In this document: positions 51,766 to 60,481 of the stretch, piece by piece
Layout of the letters: every line of letters starts with the position of its first letter
How positions within the stretch are numbered: position 1 is the first letter of the stretch
From: JABFRJ01 sp031379035
Lineage (GTDB): Bacteria; Pseudomonadota; Alphaproteobacteria; Rhizobiales; Hyphomicrobiaceae
Length of the DNA stretch: 64,000 nt
Assembly: GCA_031379035.1 (NCBI GenBank)
Contig: JANNEU010000329.1
Span: 13,850 to 77,849, forward strand
Direction: 5' to 3'
Notes under the pieces: generated by a model
The model's database searches: none
What the model was told of the DNA's origin: nothing
The model's input: the letters and a program-made list of their open reading frames with translations, nothing else
Position numbers and translations under genes: made by a program

Positions 51766-53163
51766 ATGCAGGACAGGAACGGACTGGCGGCGGATGTTGC
51801 GGCGATTTTGAGCCAGGCGGCGGCGCATCCGTCCAAGGTGGCCGACCGTCTGAAGACGTTGCATCCCGTTGAGGCGATCGAGGCACTCAATTATCTTGAG
51901 CCGCGGCTGGCCGCCGGGGTCGTTGAGCACCTGCCTCCCGATGCGCGTACCAACCTTTTCAACACGCCGGGATTGGCTAACAGTGCGGCCGTGATGGAGC
52001 TGCTGTCGCACGCGTGTGCGAGCGGGCTGCTGGCCGGCATGAACGCCGACCGGCGCGCCGAGACCTTCCGGCATATGGATAAGGATCGGCAGGAGGCGCT
52101 GCGCGAGCATCTCGACTCAGCCACGCGGGCGTCCATCGACCGCATCATGGCGTACCCGGCCGACAGCGCCGGCGGCATCATGACGACGGAGTTCGTTTCG
52201 ATCCCCGCAGACTGGACGGTCGAACAGGCGCTGGCGCACATCAAAGAAGTCGGCGGCGCGCGCGAGACGGTCTACGCGATCTATCTTTTGCACCCCAGTG
52301 ACAAGACGCTGCAGCAGGTCGTGTCGCTGCGCCAGCTGGTAATTGCCGACCGCAAGGCGAGCGTACTGGCGATCACCAACAACCGCATTCCGATTACCGT
52401 GACACCGGAGACGGACCGCGAGGAGGTGGCGCGGTTGATCTCGCGGTATGACCTGCTGGCGGTGCCGGTGGTGGATCAGACGCGGCAGGTGCTGGGCATC
52501 GTGACGGTGGACGATGTGATCGACGCGATTGTCGCTGAGGGCACCGAGGACGCGCAGAAGATGGGCGGCATGACAGCTCTTGACGGGCCGTACATGCAGA
52601 TCGGCTTCGTGGAAATGCTGCGCAAGCGCGGTGGCTGGCTGGCGGCGCTGTTTATCTCGGAAATGCTGACGGCGACGGCGATGCAGCACTATCAAGTGCA
52701 GTTGGAGAAGGCAGTGGTGCTGACCTTGTTCATTCCGTTGATCATGAGCTCGGGGGGCAATTCCGGCTCGCAAGCGACATCGTTGATCATCCGGGCGCTG
52801 GCGCTCGGTCAAGTGAAGCTCAGCGATTGGTGGCGGGTGGCCATCCGTGAGTTGCCGACGGGATTGGCATTGGGCGCGTTTCTCGGCTTGATCGGGTTCG
52901 TGCGCATTGTGATGTGGCAGAAGCTCGGGCTTTACGATTACGGGCCGTTTTGGTTGCCGCTGGCGTTCGCGGTAGCGCTGACGCTGGTAGGCATCGTGAC
53001 ATTTGGCTCGCTGGCTGGGTCGATGCTGCCGTTTGCAATGAAACGTCTGGGCTTCGACCCCGCAAGTGCATCGGCACCGTTTGTGGCGACCCTGGTCGAT
53101 GTCACCGGTTTGGTGATCTACTTCTCCATTGCGTTTATGATTTTAAAGGGGACGTTGTTGTAG
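51766..53163 (+). CDS. mgtE: Magnesium transporter MgtE
   Basis: A 465-residue Mg2+ channel. It has the cytoplasmic MgtE N domain (about 15-125, superhelical 'EAIEALNYLEPRLAAGVVEHL'), then two CBS domains (about 126-265) with 'YPADSAGGIMTTEFVSIP', a Mg2+-sensing plug, and five transmembrane helices (about 300-465). The pore motif 'MSSGGNSGSQATSLIIRALALG' is characteristic. The ATG at 51766 follows GGGAG; an upstream in-frame start at 51706 is less likely. No Mg riboswitch could be recognised in 51618-51765. Confidence 0.95.
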   Translation: MQDRNGLAADVAAILSQAAAHPSKVADRLKTLHPVEAIEALNYLEPRLAAGVVEHLPPDARTNLFNTPGLANSAAVMELLSHACASGLLAGMNADRRAETFRHMDKDRQEALREHLDSATRASIDRIMAYPADSAGGIMTTEFVSIPADWTVEQALAHIKEVGGARETVYAIYLLHPSDKTLQQVVSLRQLVIADRKASVLAITNNRIPITVTPETDREEVARLISRYDLLAVPVVDQTRQVLGIVTVDDVIDAIVAEGTEDAQKMGGMTALDGPYMQIGFVEMLRKRGGWLAALFISEMLTATAMQHYQVQLEKAVVLTLFIPLIMSSGGNSGSQATSLIIRALALGQVKLSDWWRVAIRELPTGLALGAFLGLIGFVRIVMWQKLGLYDYGPFWLPLAFAVALTLVGIVTFGSLAGSMLPFAMKRLGFDPASASAPFVATLVDVTGLVIYFSIAFMILKGTLL

Positions 53164-53221
53164 GGGCGGGGCGGGAAATGACTGCGCTGAACCGCGTCTG
53201 TTTTGCCCTACCAATGGCCCT

Positions 53222-54073
53222 CTACTTCGCCACCCACAGCGCTTCGGAGGCCCCCTTGGAGCTGACCATGGTGAGGCGTAGTTCTTTGCCAAGTAGGTCT
53301 TTGGGGTCGAGGGTTTTTGAGAGATCGACGGTGAAGCGGGCGCGGCCTTTGGCGTCAGGGGGGCTGCGGGCGGGGAGCGGCACGTAACTGCCGTCGGTGG
53401 CTTCCATGAAGAGATCGGTGGCGGTGGCACCGGCACCGAAATCGATGTCGATTGTGAGTTTCGGCGCCGGGGTGACGACGGAGCCGGTGACGGCGACCAA
53501 GTTGGGATCGCTGTCGCGGCGTTGACCGGGAACGCGCGGCACGGCTTCGACGTTGATGGCGATGTCGTCGCGCGTGTCTGAAAAGCAGCCGCTGGTGAGG
53601 TCGACATCGACGGGCACGCAGATGTTTTTGCAGACGCCAAAGCTCAGCGACATGGCGAGGGAGACGGGCGCTTTGGAATTGGCGCGTTCTATGCGAACCG
53701 GCAGCACGACGCGGTCTTGGTAGCCGATGATGTCGCCGCCCTGGTCGGCGACCCGCTTGGGGGCAGGGAAATAGAAGCTGGCGCGGGCGAGATTTTTTGA
53801 CTTTTCCCAGGTGGCCGTAGGAGCCACGCCGGAATCGCCTGGGGACCGCCAATAGGTCTTCCAACCCGGGTCGAGCTGTAGTTCAAGGAAGGCCAGTTCG
53901 ACGGCATCTTTGGCGAATTTGGGTTCCAGACCCTCGGCAGCGCCACACCAGTTCAGGCGCACACGGCTGTTTGGGGTTTTCGTCCAGCCGTCGGCGGCTT
54001 GCGCCGGGACAATCGCCATAGCAACGGCAGTCAGGGCGATCCGTGCCAATAAGGAAGAGTGGTATGTCGGCAT
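53222..54073 (-). CDS. Periplasmic DsbD N-terminal-like protein (DsbC/DsbD alpha domain)
   Basis: A 283-residue exported protein with a signal peptide ('SLLARIALTAVAMAIVPAQA', cleaved after about residue 26). It matches the free-standing 'disulphide bond corrector' domain: 'WKTYWRSPGDSGVAPTATW' (about 71-89), 'YPAP'-like 'FYFPAPKRV' and the cysteine pair 'GVCKNICVPV' (about 146-155), which would accept electrons like DsbD-alpha. The transmembrane and thioredoxin parts of DsbD are absent, so a partner is needed. The ATG at 54073 gives the signal peptide directly. Confidence 0.82.
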   Translation of the reverse strand: MPTYHSSLLARIALTAVAMAIVPAQAADGWTKTPNSRVRLNWCGAAEGLEPKFAKDAVELAFLELQLDPGWKTYWRSPGDSGVAPTATWEKSKNLARASFYFPAPKRVADQGGDIIGYQDRVVLPVRIERANSKAPVSLAMSLSFGVCKNICVPVDVDLTSGCFSDTRDDIAINVEAVPRVPGQRRDSDPNLVAVTGSVVTPAPKLTIDIDFGAGATATDLFMEATDGSYVPLPARSPPDAKGRARFTVDLSKTLDPKDLLGKELRLTMVSSKGASEALWVAK

Positions 54074-54265
54074 GACGTGAGATCCGGGTGCCGGGAGCGA
54101 GGACATCGACCAGTGGCAGGCGTTGGTCGCTATTTCATGGCCTGATGGGAGGCGCAACTGGGGGCGTGGTCACAAAGCATCACGGGTGCGTGCTGCGATG
54201 CAAGTTGATGCAACTTGCGTGGTTACGCTTTCCTTTGGACCTCGGAGAGAGCTAAACTCCGCGGT

Positions 54266-54883
54266 ATGAGCAAAACACCGCGCAAAAAAACCGTTGTTCC
54301 CGACACCAAGACCTTGGCCGGGCAGTTCCTGATCGCGATGCCGGGCATGACCGATAAACGGTTTGCGCGGACGGTGGTGTATCTGTGCGTGCATTCGCCG
54401 GACAACACGATGGGGATTATCATCAACCGGCGGGCCGATAACATAAGCTTTTCGGAGCTGTTGGAGCACCTCGATCTTGAGGATCTGATTGGCAAGGGCG
54501 ACGAAGCCCCTGATGTGGCGGATATGGAGGTCCATATCGGTGGCCCAGTGGAGACATCGCGCGGGTTTGTTTTGCACACACCGGACTACAAGTCCAAGTC
54601 GCGCACCTTGGAGGTCGAAGGCGATATCTGTTTGACTGCGACGGTGGATATTCTGAAGGCGATGGCGCGCGGCAAGGGGCCGTCGCGGGCATTGCTGGCG
54701 CTGGGTTACGCGGGTTGGGCAGGCGGACAGCTGGAAGCTGAAATCCGCGCCAATGCTTGGCTCCACTGCGCAGCTGATGCGGATATCATTTTTGATCCGC
54801 TGATCGAGCAGAAGTATGAGCGCGCGCTGTGGGAACTTGGTGTTGATCCGGGCCATCTGGTGAGCGATGCAGGCCACGCCTGA
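54266..54883 (+). CDS. YqgE/AlgH family protein
   Basis: A 205-residue soluble protein of the UPF0301 family. Diagnostic parts are 'LAGQFLIAMPGMTDKRFARTVVYLCVHSPDNTMGIIIN' (in pieces, about 17-55), 'HIGGPVETSRGFVLH' (about 92-106) and 'LGYAGWAGGQLEAEI' (about 150-164). Its biochemical role is unsettled; the AlgH name comes from alginate regulation in Pseudomonas. It diverges from the DsbD-like gene and converges on the GGDEF-EAL gene. Confidence 0.93.
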   Translation: MSKTPRKKTVVPDTKTLAGQFLIAMPGMTDKRFARTVVYLCVHSPDNTMGIIINRRADNISFSELLEHLDLEDLIGKGDEAPDVADMEVHIGGPVETSRGFVLHTPDYKSKSRTLEVEGDICLTATVDILKAMARGKGPSRALLALGYAGWAGGQLEAEIRANAWLHCAADADIIFDPLIEQKYERALWELGVDPGHLVSDAGHA

Positions 54884-54896
54884 CTGCCGGTGCACG

Positions 54897-57800
54897 TTAT
54901 TTGTGGCCGGCGGCTGAGCGGGGATGGCCTGCGGCGAGGTCGGCCGGGAGTTCGCCCGCTGCTGGTGTTGTGGCATGAGGTGCTGCGGCGCGCTGGCCAG
55001 AAAGACGCGCCAGACTGGCGGCGATGCCGGGCGGCAGGGTTGTCAGATCGATCTGTTGGACAGGTTCGCGGGTCGGCAAAGTGCTCAGCGCCTGCGCTGG
55101 CGTGATGACGAAGGGTTGAGCGGCCGGGGGCATGACGGCTGCATCACCCATGGAGCGCGCCAGCGCCTCGAAGATCGCTGCAGGCATCTGGTCGCCATGA
55201 CGTTGTAGCGGCGGCAGGGGGGCACGCGGGGGCGTGCTTGAGGTAGGGCTCGCCATTTGGGCACCCAAAGCCGCAAGGCTGGCATGGGCCGCGTGCACGG
55301 CACCATGGGATGCCGGTTGAGCTGGTGGCGGCATCGGAGGCGGCATACGTCCGTTGGCAGCCGACGCCGTTGCTGCCGGTAGAGCGGGCGGACGCTGCTG
55401 TGCGGAGGCGGCACTCGCTGGTGCGCTGAGCGGCGCACCGTTTGCGGATGATGGGTTTGCAGCCTCTGCGACTGGCTTGGCAACGGCGGGCCTAAGGCGC
55501 GCGGATTTGGCAACAGCACGGCCGGTGAGCCCAAAGCGTGACGAGGTGGTGGTCGCGGCCGCTTCGCGTTTGCTGGCACCGGTTACTGTCGCGTCCGGTC
55601 CTGCGGCTTGCACAGCAGCCGGTGTCGGAGCTTTGCGTTCGCGCAATTTGATCAAGCCGCCGCGCTTGAGACGCCGTTCGGCCTTGCGCAGCTCTTTCAG
55701 GGATTGGAGAACATCGCGCGGGGTCTGTGGGACGCCATAATAGAAGCCCTGAGCATACTCGCAGCCAAGCGCACGCAAGGCGGCGGCGTCCTGCTCAGTT
55801 TCGATGCCCTCGGCGACAACCTTCTTGCCAAGTTCGTGCGCCAGCGACACCACAGAGCGCAGGATGGCGGAGACGGTGCCAGCCTCGCTGCTGCCGTGGA
55901 CGAGGGCACGGTCAATCTTCAGGGTGTCGAAGGGGAAGATGTTGAGATAGGTGAGCGACGAGTACCCTGTGCCGAAATCGTCGAGCGACAGTCCGGCACC
56001 GGCAGCGGCGAGTTCGCCAAGCATTTTGGCCGCGTGCTCGGGGTTCTCCATCACCAAGGTTTCAGTGATCTCGAGGCGCAGGGTGCCACGCGGCACGTTG
56101 GCGGCGCTGATGACGTTGCGGACCTCATCGACGAAGCTACTGCCAACGAGCTGGCGGCGCGAGACGTTGACGCTGACTGTGAGCGGTGCGGCCGGACGAT
56201 CATAGGTGGCGTGCCAGCGCTGCAGGTCGGCGACGGCCATGGCAATGACAGCGGAACCAAGCTTGACAATCAACTCAGAAGACTCGGCGATGGGCACAAA
56301 CTCGGCTGGATCGAGTTTGCCAAGCCGGGGATGCTCCCAACGGACGAGAGCTTCATAGCCGGCGATCTCCTGCGTGCGCATGAGATAAATAGGTTGATAT
56401 TGAAGCGTCAGTTGTTTTTTCTCGATGGCGTCGCGCAGGTCAGCTTCGAGGAACGCGCGGTCGCGGCGGTCGGTTCGGAGATCGGGTGTGAAGGCAATCG
56501 CCTCGTCGCGACCGCTGCGGCGGGCGCGATGCATGGCGATCTCGGCATCATCGAGCACGTCGGTGGCCAAGGTGTTCGCGGTACGGTCATGGACAGCGTA
56601 GCCGATGGCCGCGTTGGGTGTGATTTCAACCGTGCCGATCTTGATGAGCGCGCGGACGGCAAGCCGCATGTTGTCGGCCAGCATCTTCAGTTCACGGTCG
56701 GGACGCTGGGCGATCAGCAGAATGCCGAACTGGTCGCCGCCAATGCGCGCGAGTGTCTCGCCATGACCGACGAGGTGAGACAGACGCCGGGCAAGCGCGA
56801 TCAGCAGGCCATCGGCTTCGATAGGTCGATCGGCGGTGGCGGTCGCGGCAAACCGATCAACGTCGATCAGGATAACGGTGGGTTGGACCAAGGGCTCGCT
56901 TCTGGCGCGGGCAACGGCGATGGCGAGACGGTCGAGGAAGAGCGCACGGGACGGAAGCCCGGTGACGGGATCGTGGACGGCGTCATGAACAGAGCGCTCC
57001 TGCGCCGAGCGGCTATCGGTGGTTTCACGGACCAGCCCGACCAGACGCGTACGGCGTGCGTCGCCGTCCGGATCGGTGGCTGCTTCAAGGGCAAACCAGC
57101 GATAGTCGTTATCGACGTGGCGCATGCGGAATTCGAGGCGGAGGTCGCCGGTGTTGGTTTCCTTGAGCGTATCGAGCGCCTGGCGCAGGCGGTCGCGATC
57201 AACGGGATGCATGCGATCAAGGAAGACTTGAGCGTTGGCGTGGAGATCGCCGGCGGCGAGGCCGAGGGCCTGTTCGATGCCGACACCGACTTTGATTTCG
57301 TCGCGGCGCGCACTCCATTCCCACACAGCGGCACCGGAGTTTTCCAGGGCGAGCAGGCGGACGCCCTGGTCGCCGGCGCTGAGGGCGTGCACGGGATCAA
57401 TGGCGCGGAAGGCGTATTGCGTCACCGTGAACCCGATCAGCAGCACGATCAGCACGAGGCCGGAGATGAGAGACGTGACCGCCGCCTCACTCTGCAGCCG
57501 GCCGCTCATTGCCAGCGCCATGCCGGTGATCCAGAGGCCCAACAACAGCCAAGTCGGTACTAGGGAGAGCGCGCGATCCTGGCCACGCAGGGCCAGCACC
57601 ACAACAAACAGTGTGCCGACCGCAAAGATGCCGCCCATCGACAGGCGTGCGAAGGTGGCGGCGAGCCGTGGGTCGATGAAGGCGACGCCGACCAGGATCA
57701 ATTGAGCGAGTATCCAAAGGCGGAGAAGCGCGCGCGCAAATCCATGCCAGGCGGCCAAGCGCAGGAAGGTGTGGGTGAAGATCAGCAGTGTTGCTGCAAT

Positions 57801-58577
57801 GCCGGCTTCGGTGGCAGCGCGGTATTGCGCGTTGTCTTCGGGGCGGACGTTGAACAGTTTGTGCCAGAAGCCGAAGTCAACGCAGAGATAAGCAACAACG
57901 CACCATGTGAAGAGCGCGGCAGCTGGGAAGATGATCTTGTGGTTGGCAGCGAAGACCGCGCTGAGGAAGACAGCCAGCAAGCCGGTGATCCCCAGGAGGA
58001 CACCGTTGAAGAGCTGGCGGTTGCGGCCGCGCTTTTCATAGTCGAGCGCGCGCGTCACGGTCATGCGGGGGAGCGCATCGCTTGCAAGTTCGACGGCGAA
58101 GGTAACGGTTTGGCCGGGTTCGATGGTCAAGCGAAATGCGTCGGCTCCATCGATGGAGAGGTTTTCTGGCAGGAAGCCGAGTGAGGGGGTCACCAGTTCG
58201 ATCTGGCGCGCGTCGAGCCGGGGCCACAGGATCCCCGAGCCCGTCTGGCTGTAGCGTTCGGCGGAGAGCCAGCGCTCGATCCGGGTGTCGCTGGTATTGC
58301 GAAGCGCGAACACAAACCAATGCGGGCTCGCGCCAGCAACACTGGCAGTGACACTCATGCGGTCGGTGAGGCCGTCGGCACCAGGTGCCGTTTCAATCTG
58401 CAAACGATCGCCGACGCCGCTGACGGACGTGCCTTGCCCGTTAATCTCAATCCGGTCCTGCTCGCGGCCGACGTCGACCCATTGCAGAGCGACGGCCGGC
58501 GCGGCATAGGCAAAGGCCACCAGCCCGAACAGCAGCGACCAGATCATGAGTGGCAAGCGATGATAGGCGACTGACAT
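54897..58577 (-). CDS. Large membrane GGDEF-EAL protein (c-di-GMP phosphodiesterase)
   Basis: A 1226-residue signalling protein. An N-terminal hydrophobic segment (about 8-30) leads to an extracytoplasmic sensory domain (about 32-185) and seven or so helices (about 190-400) of the 7TMR-DISM type. A PAS domain (about 420-525), a GGDEF domain (about 540-700) and an EAL domain (about 715-960) follow. The GGDEF active site reads 'IGGDQFGI', degenerate, so cyclase activity is unlikely. The EAL site looks intact: 'YEALVRWEH' (about 740), 'EITETLVMENP', 'LDDFGTGYSSL' (about 864), 'VVAEGIETE' (about 921). The last 260 residues are Ala/Pro-rich low complexity with a conserved-looking 'LPPGIAASLARLSGQ'. 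It would lower cyclic-di-GMP in response to a periplasmic ligand. Confidence 0.9.
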   Translation of the reverse strand: MSVAYHRLPLMIWSLLFGLVAFAYAAPAVALQWVDVGREQDRIEINGQGTSVSGVGDRLQIETAPGADGLTDRMSVTASVAGASPHWFVFALRNTSDTRIERWLSAERYSQTGSGILWPRLDARQIELVTPSLGFLPENLSIDGADAFRLTIEPGQTVTFAVELASDALPRMTVTRALDYEKRGRNRQLFNGVLLGITGLLAVFLSAVFAANHKIIFPAAALFTWCVVAYLCVDFGFWHKLFNVRPEDNAQYRAATEAGIAATLLIFTHTFLRLAAWHGFARALLRLWILAQLILVGVAFIDPRLAATFARLSMGGIFAVGTLFVVVLALRGQDRALSLVPTWLLLGLWITGMALAMSGRLQSEAAVTSLISGLVLIVLLIGFTVTQYAFRAIDPVHALSAGDQGVRLLALENSGAAVWEWSARRDEIKVGVGIEQALGLAAGDLHANAQVFLDRMHPVDRDRLRQALDTLKETNTGDLRLEFRMRHVDNDYRWFALEAATDPDGDARRTRLVGLVRETTDSRSAQERSVHDAVHDPVTGLPSRALFLDRLAIAVARARSEPLVQPTVILIDVDRFAATATADRPIEADGLLIALARRLSHLVGHGETLARIGGDQFGILLIAQRPDRELKMLADNMRLAVRALIKIGTVEITPNAAIGYAVHDRTANTLATDVLDDAEIAMHRARRSGRDEAIAFTPDLRTDRRDRAFLEADLRDAIEKKQLTLQYQPIYLMRTQEIAGYEALVRWEHPRLGKLDPAEFVPIAESSELIVKLGSAVIAMAVADLQRWHATYDRPAAPLTVSVNVSRRQLVGSSFVDEVRNVISAANVPRGTLRLEITETLVMENPEHAAKMLGELAAAGAGLSLDDFGTGYSSLTYLNIFPFDTLKIDRALVHGSSEAGTVSAILRSVVSLAHELGKKVVAEGIETEQDAAALRALGCEYAQGFYYGVPQTPRDVLQSLKELRKAERRLKRGGLIKLRERKAPTPAAVQAAGPDATVTGASKREAAATTTSSRFGLTGRAVAKSARLRPAVAKPVAEAANPSSANGAPLSAPASAASAQQRPPALPAATASAANGRMPPPMPPPAQPASHGAVHAAHASLAALGAQMASPTSSTPPRAPLPPLQRHGDQMPAAIFEALARSMGDAAVMPPAAQPFVITPAQALSTLPTREPVQQIDLTTLPPGIAASLARLSGQRAAAPHATTPAAGELPADLAAGHPRSAAGHK

Positions 58578-59173
58578 CAGGAGCGGACCTCCGGATGCGG
58601 ATCGTCAATGAGGCGAGCGAACAACAGATGATCCTGCCAGGTGCCGTTAATCCGCAAATAGCGGCGGGCCAGCCCCTCCTCGGCAAAACCAGATTTTTCG
58701 AGAACGCGGATTGAGGCGCGGTTGGATGGCACACAACCCGCTTCGAGCCGGTGCAATTGGAGTGAGCGAAATGCGAACGGTGCCAGCAGGCAGAGGGCTG
58801 CAGTCATGTGCCCGCGCCCGGCCGCCGGCGTACCGATCCAGTAGCCGATGGTGGCTGCCTGTGCGACGCCGCGGCGTATGTTTGACAGCGTGACGGAACC
58901 GAGAAGGTGGTGGGCAGGGTTGAAGATGAAGAGCGCATAACCGAGGTCCTGAGCGGCTTCTCGCGCGTAATGCTTCAGCCGATGGCGATAGGCGCTGCGG
59001 CTCAACTCGTCGCGGGTCCAAACCGGCTCATACGGGGTCAGTTCGGCGCGGCTTGCGGCGCGCAACTCGGCCCAGGCCTCATAGTCGGCCATCTGTGGCG
59101 CACGCAGCGCCACGTCCCGACCCTGAAGATCGAGATCGATTGCGGTGCGCGACGATGAGAGCAGAAAGGCCAT
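58577..59173 (-). CDS. GNAT-family N-acetyltransferase (RimJ/RimL-like)
   Basis: A 198-residue acetyltransferase. The acetyl-CoA loop region is 'IGYWIGTPAAGRGHMTAAL' (about 110-128), followed by 'LQLHRLEAGCVPSNRASIRVLEKSGFAEEG' in two parts (about 139-168). The pattern belongs to the RimJ group that acetylates ribosomal proteins or other N-termini. It shares one base with the start of the GGDEF-EAL gene and lies 6 bp after the M16 peptidase gene, so it belongs to the operon thrC - M16 - GNAT - EAL. Confidence 0.9.
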   Translation of the reverse strand: MAFLLSSSRTAIDLDLQGRDVALRAPQMADYEAWAELRAASRAELTPYEPVWTRDELSRSAYRHRLKHYAREAAQDLGYALFIFNPAHHLLGSVTLSNIRRGVAQAATIGYWIGTPAAGRGHMTAALCLLAPFAFRSLQLHRLEAGCVPSNRASIRVLEKSGFAEEGLARRYLRINGTWQDHLLFARLIDDPHPEVRS

Positions 59174-59179
59174 GGAGCG

Positions 59180-60481
59180 CTAAGCTACTCCCTGGAGCGA
59201 GGTGCGTGTGAAGGGCGCGGCGGCACGGATGGCCTGCGCTGCGCTCTTACGACCGGCACCGACAACGGTGACGGATGCGGGCTTTGCCGACAACATGGCG
59301 TCAGCAAAGGCGCGGATATCCTGGGCGGTCACCGCATCGACGCGGGCGACGAGCTCGGGAACCGGGATCAACCGGCCATGCCGGAGTGTTTGGCGGGCAA
59401 CCTGTTCGACACGAGCGCCGGAGCTTTCCAGGCTCATCAACAGGCCAGCCTTGAGTTGAGCTTTGGCGCGATCAACCTCGCGCACCTCGGGTGCAGTGGC
59501 GGCGATCTGGCTACATTCGGTGCGCACGACATCGATCAGCTCAGTCAGCATGTCGTGCCCAGTCGACGCGTGAATGGTGAAGAGGCCGGTGTCGCCCAAG
59601 CCCCAGCAGCTTGAATAAATCGAGTAGCAAAGCCCGCGGCGCTCGCGCACCTCCTGGAAGAGGCGCGAGGACATACCCCCACCGAACATGCCGGAGAAGA
59701 CTTGCGCGGTGTAGAAAGCTGGATCACGGAAGCTCGGCCCCTCGAACCCCATCAGGAGATGGCTCTGCTCGAAGGCCTTGCTTGAGGCCCGCGTGCCGCC
59801 GGAATAGCGAGCGGTGGCGAATCCATCGCCACCACCGCTGCCGCTTTTTAGGCCGCCAAATAGGGCTTCCGCGTGGCGGACGACGTCGTCATGGGCCACA
59901 TGACCTACGGCGGCTACGACGATAGCGCCGGCGTGGTAGTGGTGGGTGAGGAAGCGGCGCAGATCGGGCGCGGTGAAGCTTTTGACGTTGGCGGTGGTGC
60001 CCAGGATGGTGCGGCCGAGCGGTTGATCGGGATAGGCAACATCGTTCAAGAGGTCGTAGGCGATTTCGTCGGGGCTGTCGCGGGTGGCGGCGATCTCCTG
60101 CAAAATGACCTCGCGTTCGCGCTCGATTTCCTCGGGCGTGTAGTTCGGGTTGAGCAAAATGTCGGCGATGATGTCGAAGGCCAGGCCGACATCGGCTTTG
60201 AGCACGCGCGAGAAATAGGCGGTCGTATCAAGGCCGGTGGCGGCATTCAGTTCACCGCCAACTTGTTCAATTTCCTCGGCGATGGCGCGGGCGGTGCGGC
60301 GCTCAGTCCCCTTGAAGGCCATGTGCTCGAGGAAGTGCGACATGCCATTTTCGGCCTGGCTCTCATGGCGCGCGCCAACATCGACCCAGACGCCGAGCGA
60401 GACGGTTTCGACATTGGGCATGTGCTGCGACACGACGCGGACGCCGTTGGGCAGGATGGTGATGGTGCCGGCGAGGCTCAT
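59180..60481 (-). CDS. M16-family zinc peptidase (processing-peptidase-like)
   Basis: A 433-residue metallopeptidase resembling the beta subunit of mitochondrial processing peptidase. The inverted zinc motif HxxEH is 'HFLEHMAFKGTERR' with residues His49, Glu52 and His53. The distal glutamate is in 'EREREVILQEI' (about 119-129). The second half is the inactive clam-shell repeat. It has no signal peptide. It overlaps thrC by four bases (ATGA), the usual alphaproteobacterial order. Confidence 0.94.
   Translation of the reverse strand: MSLAGTITILPNGVRVVSQHMPNVETVSLGVWVDVGARHESQAENGMSHFLEHMAFKGTERRTARAIAEEIEQVGGELNAATGLDTTAYFSRVLKADVGLAFDIIADILLNPNYTPEEIEREREVILQEIAATRDSPDEIAYDLLNDVAYPDQPLGRTILGTTANVKSFTAPDLRRFLTHHYHAGAIVVAAVGHVAHDDVVRHAEALFGGLKSGSGGGDGFATARYSGGTRASSKAFEQSHLLMGFEGPSFRDPAFYTAQVFSGMFGGGMSSRLFQEVRERRGLCYSIYSSCWGLGDTGLFTIHASTGHDMLTELIDVVRTECSQIAATAPEVREVDRAKAQLKAGLLMSLESSGARVEQVARQTLRHGRLIPVPELVARVDAVTAQDIRAFADAMLSAKPASVTVVGAGRKSAAQAIRAAAPFTRTSLQGVA

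Noticed and set aside
55608..57563. 651-codon open frame antisense to the GGDEF-EAL gene
   Set aside because: The opposite strand codes for well-formed GGDEF and EAL motifs; the antisense product has no recognisable domain.
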